DNA of 21,974 nt, taken from the IMG/VR virus record IMGVR_UViG_3300036945_001261, positions 1-21,974 of that record; one strand, given 5' to 3'. The notes under the pieces are model-generated. The model saw only the letters and a program-made list of their open reading frames with translations. It was not told where the DNA came from and did no database searches. Shown one piece after another: positions 20,577 through 21,974 of this stretch (the first letter of the stretch is position 1; every line of letters starts with the position of its first letter). This DNA comes from a virus. The position numbers and the translations under genes were made by a program.

Positions 20577-20697
20577 CGCTAACACTGCGCTGCACCGGAC
20601 CCGCCCCAGCGGGCCGGTGGCTGTCGTCGGTCGGTGCGGTGTTGGTCATGTTGGTGGTCATCGCGCTGTGTCGGGCCGGTGAGCTTGGGCGTTAACC
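20577..20697 (+). repeat. attC site 5 (121 bp)
   Basis: R'' CGCTAAC (20577-20583), 5-base spacer, L'' GCTGCACCGG (20589-20598), L' CCGGTGAGC (20676-20684), 6-base spacer, R' GTTAACC (20691-20697). L'' has one extra base (G here). The long centre can form a further stem. The stop codon of the HD hydrolase gene (TAA) lies in R'. The matching GGTTAAC box is not seen further right in the window, so this is probably the last site of the array. Confidence 0.82.
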
Positions 20698-21291
20698 CTC
20701 ACCCTGCCACCCCTCAGTCACCCGCAGCGTGTCCGCAATCTCTTCGTGCTTGCACAGGTAGGCCAGGCGCCAATCCGACCACTCCATGCCCTCGCGGTCG
20801 TTGAGGTCGATCCATGCCACTGGCTGCACGCCTTCAAGGCAGGGCCAGGCGTCAGGGTGGGCGGCCATGAGGTCGCGGCGCTCGGTGGCCAGCGCCACCA
20901 GGTCCGCGTGCTTGATGGCCAAGGCGAACTGCTGGGCGGCTTTCGCTATGCCAAAGTGGGCCTCGACAGCGGCGACGATGGGGCGTTCGGCTTCGCGCCA
21001 GGCCTGGCCGATGCGCTCTTTCATGGGGGTGCTGAGGTCGTTGGTGTAGGCCTCGGGGGCGTCATGCAGCAGCGCGGCGCGCAGGCACATGGCGTTGATG
21101 TTGGGCACGCTGCGCTCCAGGATCTCCGTGACGAGCAGGCAGTGTTCGGCCACGCTGTAGGGGCGGGTGGTGGCGCCGCAGAAACGATTGATAAGGGCCA
21201 GGTGCCATGCAATGTCTTCGATGCAGACCATGCTGGCCTTGGGTGCCGCCAGCTCGAAGCGGCGGGCGCTGCGGGTGAGCATGTAGGTCAT
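20692..21291 (-). CDS. HD-domain phosphohydrolase (YfbR-like)
   Basis: A 199-aa metal-dependent phosphohydrolase. The HD site is visible: His50 in SVAEH, His76-Asp77 in LLHDAPEAY, and Asp130 in KHADLVALATERRD, with MVCIEDIAWHLALINRF near the start as in phage HD proteins. YfbR-like enzymes remove phosphate from deoxynucleoside monophosphates, so a role in nucleotide pools or counter-defence is likely. The start at 21291 overlaps the upstream gene (ATGA), and no Shine-Dalgarno sequence is seen, so translation is coupled. Its stop codon lies in the R' box of attC site 5, marking the junction of phage operon and cassette array. Confidence 0.93.
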   Translation of the reverse strand: MTYMLTRSARRFELAAPKASMVCIEDIAWHLALINRFCGATTRPYSVAEHCLLVTEILERSVPNINAMCLRAALLHDAPEAYTNDLSTPMKERIGQAWREAERPIVAAVEAHFGIAKAAQQFALAIKHADLVALATERRDLMAAHPDAWPCLEGVQPVAWIDLNDREGMEWSDWRLAYLCKHEEIADTLRVTEGWQGEG

Positions 21292-21749
21292 TTGGCTTGT
21301 TGCGCGTAGCGCGTCATGTGGGCTTGGTAATCGAGCGCGCCTTCGCGCACGGGCAGCGCGCTGTCCGGCGGGCAGGTGCCGGCCATGCGGCCCTGCGGCG
21401 CGGGGCCGCGGGTGTAGAGCGTGGCGGCGGTGATGCGCTCGGGTGCGTCAGGGGCCCAAGGCGCGTGAATGCGGCCCGAGGGCTTGGTGATGGTGACGTT
21501 CGGGGCCACTTGCCGGTGCTGCTGCTGCCACGCTTGGGCGCGCTCTGGCGTGGTGAAGTAGCGCACGGTGCGGTGGCCCAGGCGGGCGCTGTGAATGATG
21601 CCGTCCAGCCGCAGGCGTTGCAGTTCGGTGGTGACTTGGCGAACGCTGAATTCACCGATGGCCTCGGGCCGGGCCACGCCGTCAGGGCGGGCGGCAAGGC
21701 GGCGAATGTGTTGCTCCAGGCGGTCGCGGTCGGGGTGTTTGCGGGTCAA
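21288..21749 (-). CDS. Unknown protein with winged-helix-like N-terminus
   Basis: A 153-aa protein. The first 70 residues (RLEQHIRRLAARPDG, then SVRQVTTELQRLRLDGIIHSARLG, then RTVRYFTTPERAQAW) look like a winged-helix DNA-binding fold. The rest is Pro-rich and without clear structure (HAPWAPDAPERITAATLYT). The start is TTG at 21749, with GGAGA placed about 7 bases upstream, just after the stop of the previous gene. It overlaps the HD gene by 4 bases. A role in early gene control or replication is possible by position. I do not recognise the family. Confidence 0.75.
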   Translation of the reverse strand: MTRKHPDRDRLEQHIRRLAARPDGVARPEAIGEFSVRQVTTELQRLRLDGIIHSARLGHRTVRYFTTPERAQAWQQQHRQVAPNVTITKPSGRIHAPWAPDAPERITAATLYTRGPAPQGRMAGTCPPDSALPVREGALDYQAHMTRYAQQAK

Positions 21750-21751
21750 GG

Positions 21752-21974
21752 TCAGTCTCCAAAGCGGGAAATGAAGGCGCTGCGGGTGGCGGCGTCGAGG
21801 TCAGGGGCGTCAAGCTGTTCAACGGGCGCGGCTTCCAGGCCGCCGCGGCGGGCGTGCAGGTGTTTGGCGGTTACGCGCACCAGTACGCCTTCGCGCAGCT
21901 CGGCGGCGCGGCGTTTGCAGGCGCTGGCCGCCGCCGGGCCCTGGCCGTAGGGCTTGGTGGCGCGCACCAGCAGG
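21752..21974 (-). CDS. Unknown protein, partial (C-terminal part)
   Basis: The frame is open to the window edge, so only the last 74 or so codons are seen. The visible part reads TKPYGQGPAAASACKRRAAELREG, VLVRVTAKHLHARRGG, then DLDAATRSAFISRFGD before the stop. A GTG at 21967 could be a start but has no ribosome binding site inside the window, so a longer gene is likelier. It ends 2 bases before the TTG start of the next gene and belongs to the same early operon. No function can be given. Confidence 0.6.
   Translation of the reverse strand, partial: LLVRATKPYGQGPAAASACKRRAAELREGVLVRVTAKHLHARRGGLEAAPVEQLDAPDLDAATRSAFISRFGD

Larger units (their letters stand above)
16244..20697 (+). mobile_element. 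Array of four integron-type gene cassettes (no integrase in window)
   Basis: Five attC-like sites delimit four cassettes of about 2473, 554, 587 and 782 bp. With cleavage between G and TT of the right core box, the cassettes are 16296-18768, 18769-19322, 19323-19909 and 19910-20691. In each, the core at its left end is the exact reverse complement of the core at its right end: GTTATGC/GCATAAC, GTTAGCC/GGCTAAC, GTTATGC/GCATAAC, GTTAGCG/CGCTAAC. This is what a cassette that was once a circle must show. All carry minus-strand genes for nucleic acid modification. Site polarity judged by the extrahelical base is plus. The array follows an HD-hydrolase operon and is cut at the low-coordinate end by a tRNA fragment. 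Confidence 0.85.

Noticed and set aside
16244-20697. The five hairpin sites as plain transcription terminators
   Set aside because: None has a T-run on the gene strand, and the paired core boxes across each cassette, the fixed spacers and the single extra base are not explained by terminators.
1-21974. CRISPR array, transposase or insertion sequence
   Set aside because: I found no short regularly spaced repeats and no transposase-like frame; the only mobile signs are the cassette sites and the tRNA-type attachment sequence.

Overview
The window looks like part of a tailed phage or prophage genome (siphovirus type) from a GC-rich proteobacterium. Burkholderiales/Comamonadaceae is my best guess, from base composition and from the phiE125/HK97-like head-tail genes. 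That taxonomic call is inference. No integrase, repressor, terminase, portal or capsid gene is visible, so the window covers only part of the element.

Left part (1-15535, + strand) is one late block with mostly overlapping or abutting genes. It runs: small protein after a terminator hairpin, phiE125 gp8-type connector, head closure protein, HK97 gp10-type protein, DUF3168 tail terminator, [terminator], tail tube, tail assembly chaperones joined by a -1 frameshift (GGGAAAC plus a 9-bp stem), 1006-aa tape measure. A tail-tip set follows in the order known from gene transfer agents and related siphophages: DUF2460 distal tail, DUF2163 hub with four Fe-S-type cysteines, NlpC/P60 peptidase, tip attachment protein with a LamG-like insert. 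Next come two fibre/tip proteins (a 53-aa repeat protein and a SPRY-like protein), a 32-aa secreted peptide, two small membrane proteins (holin candidates), a small unknown, and a GH19 endolysin fused in frame to a membrane domain that keeps its own ribosome binding site.

Middle (15536-16243) is lower in GC. It holds a minus-strand unknown gene with its own promoter, a pair of inverted repeats, the 3' part of a tRNA-Leu gene, and the first ~17 codons of a C5-cytosine methyltransferase joined to that tRNA fragment.

Right part (16244-21974, genes on - strand) is the most unusual region. Five attC-like recombination sites of integron type (58-121 bp) separate four complete gene cassettes. These carry SNF2 helicase + N4/N6 methyltransferase, a SPOUT RNA methyltransferase, a phage-type Dam adenine methyltransferase, and a PPC-motif protein. 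In all four cassettes the core box at one end is the exact reverse complement of the core box at the other end, as expected for integron cassettes. The fine asymmetry of the sites says their polarity is opposite to the genes. An HD phosphohydrolase, a winged-helix-like protein and a partial gene lie upstream in the same direction, so the array probably sits in the phage early operon. I see no integron integrase.

Together: late genes build and release the particle, while the converging minus-strand operon supplies nucleic-acid-modification functions that appear to have been collected as integron cassettes.
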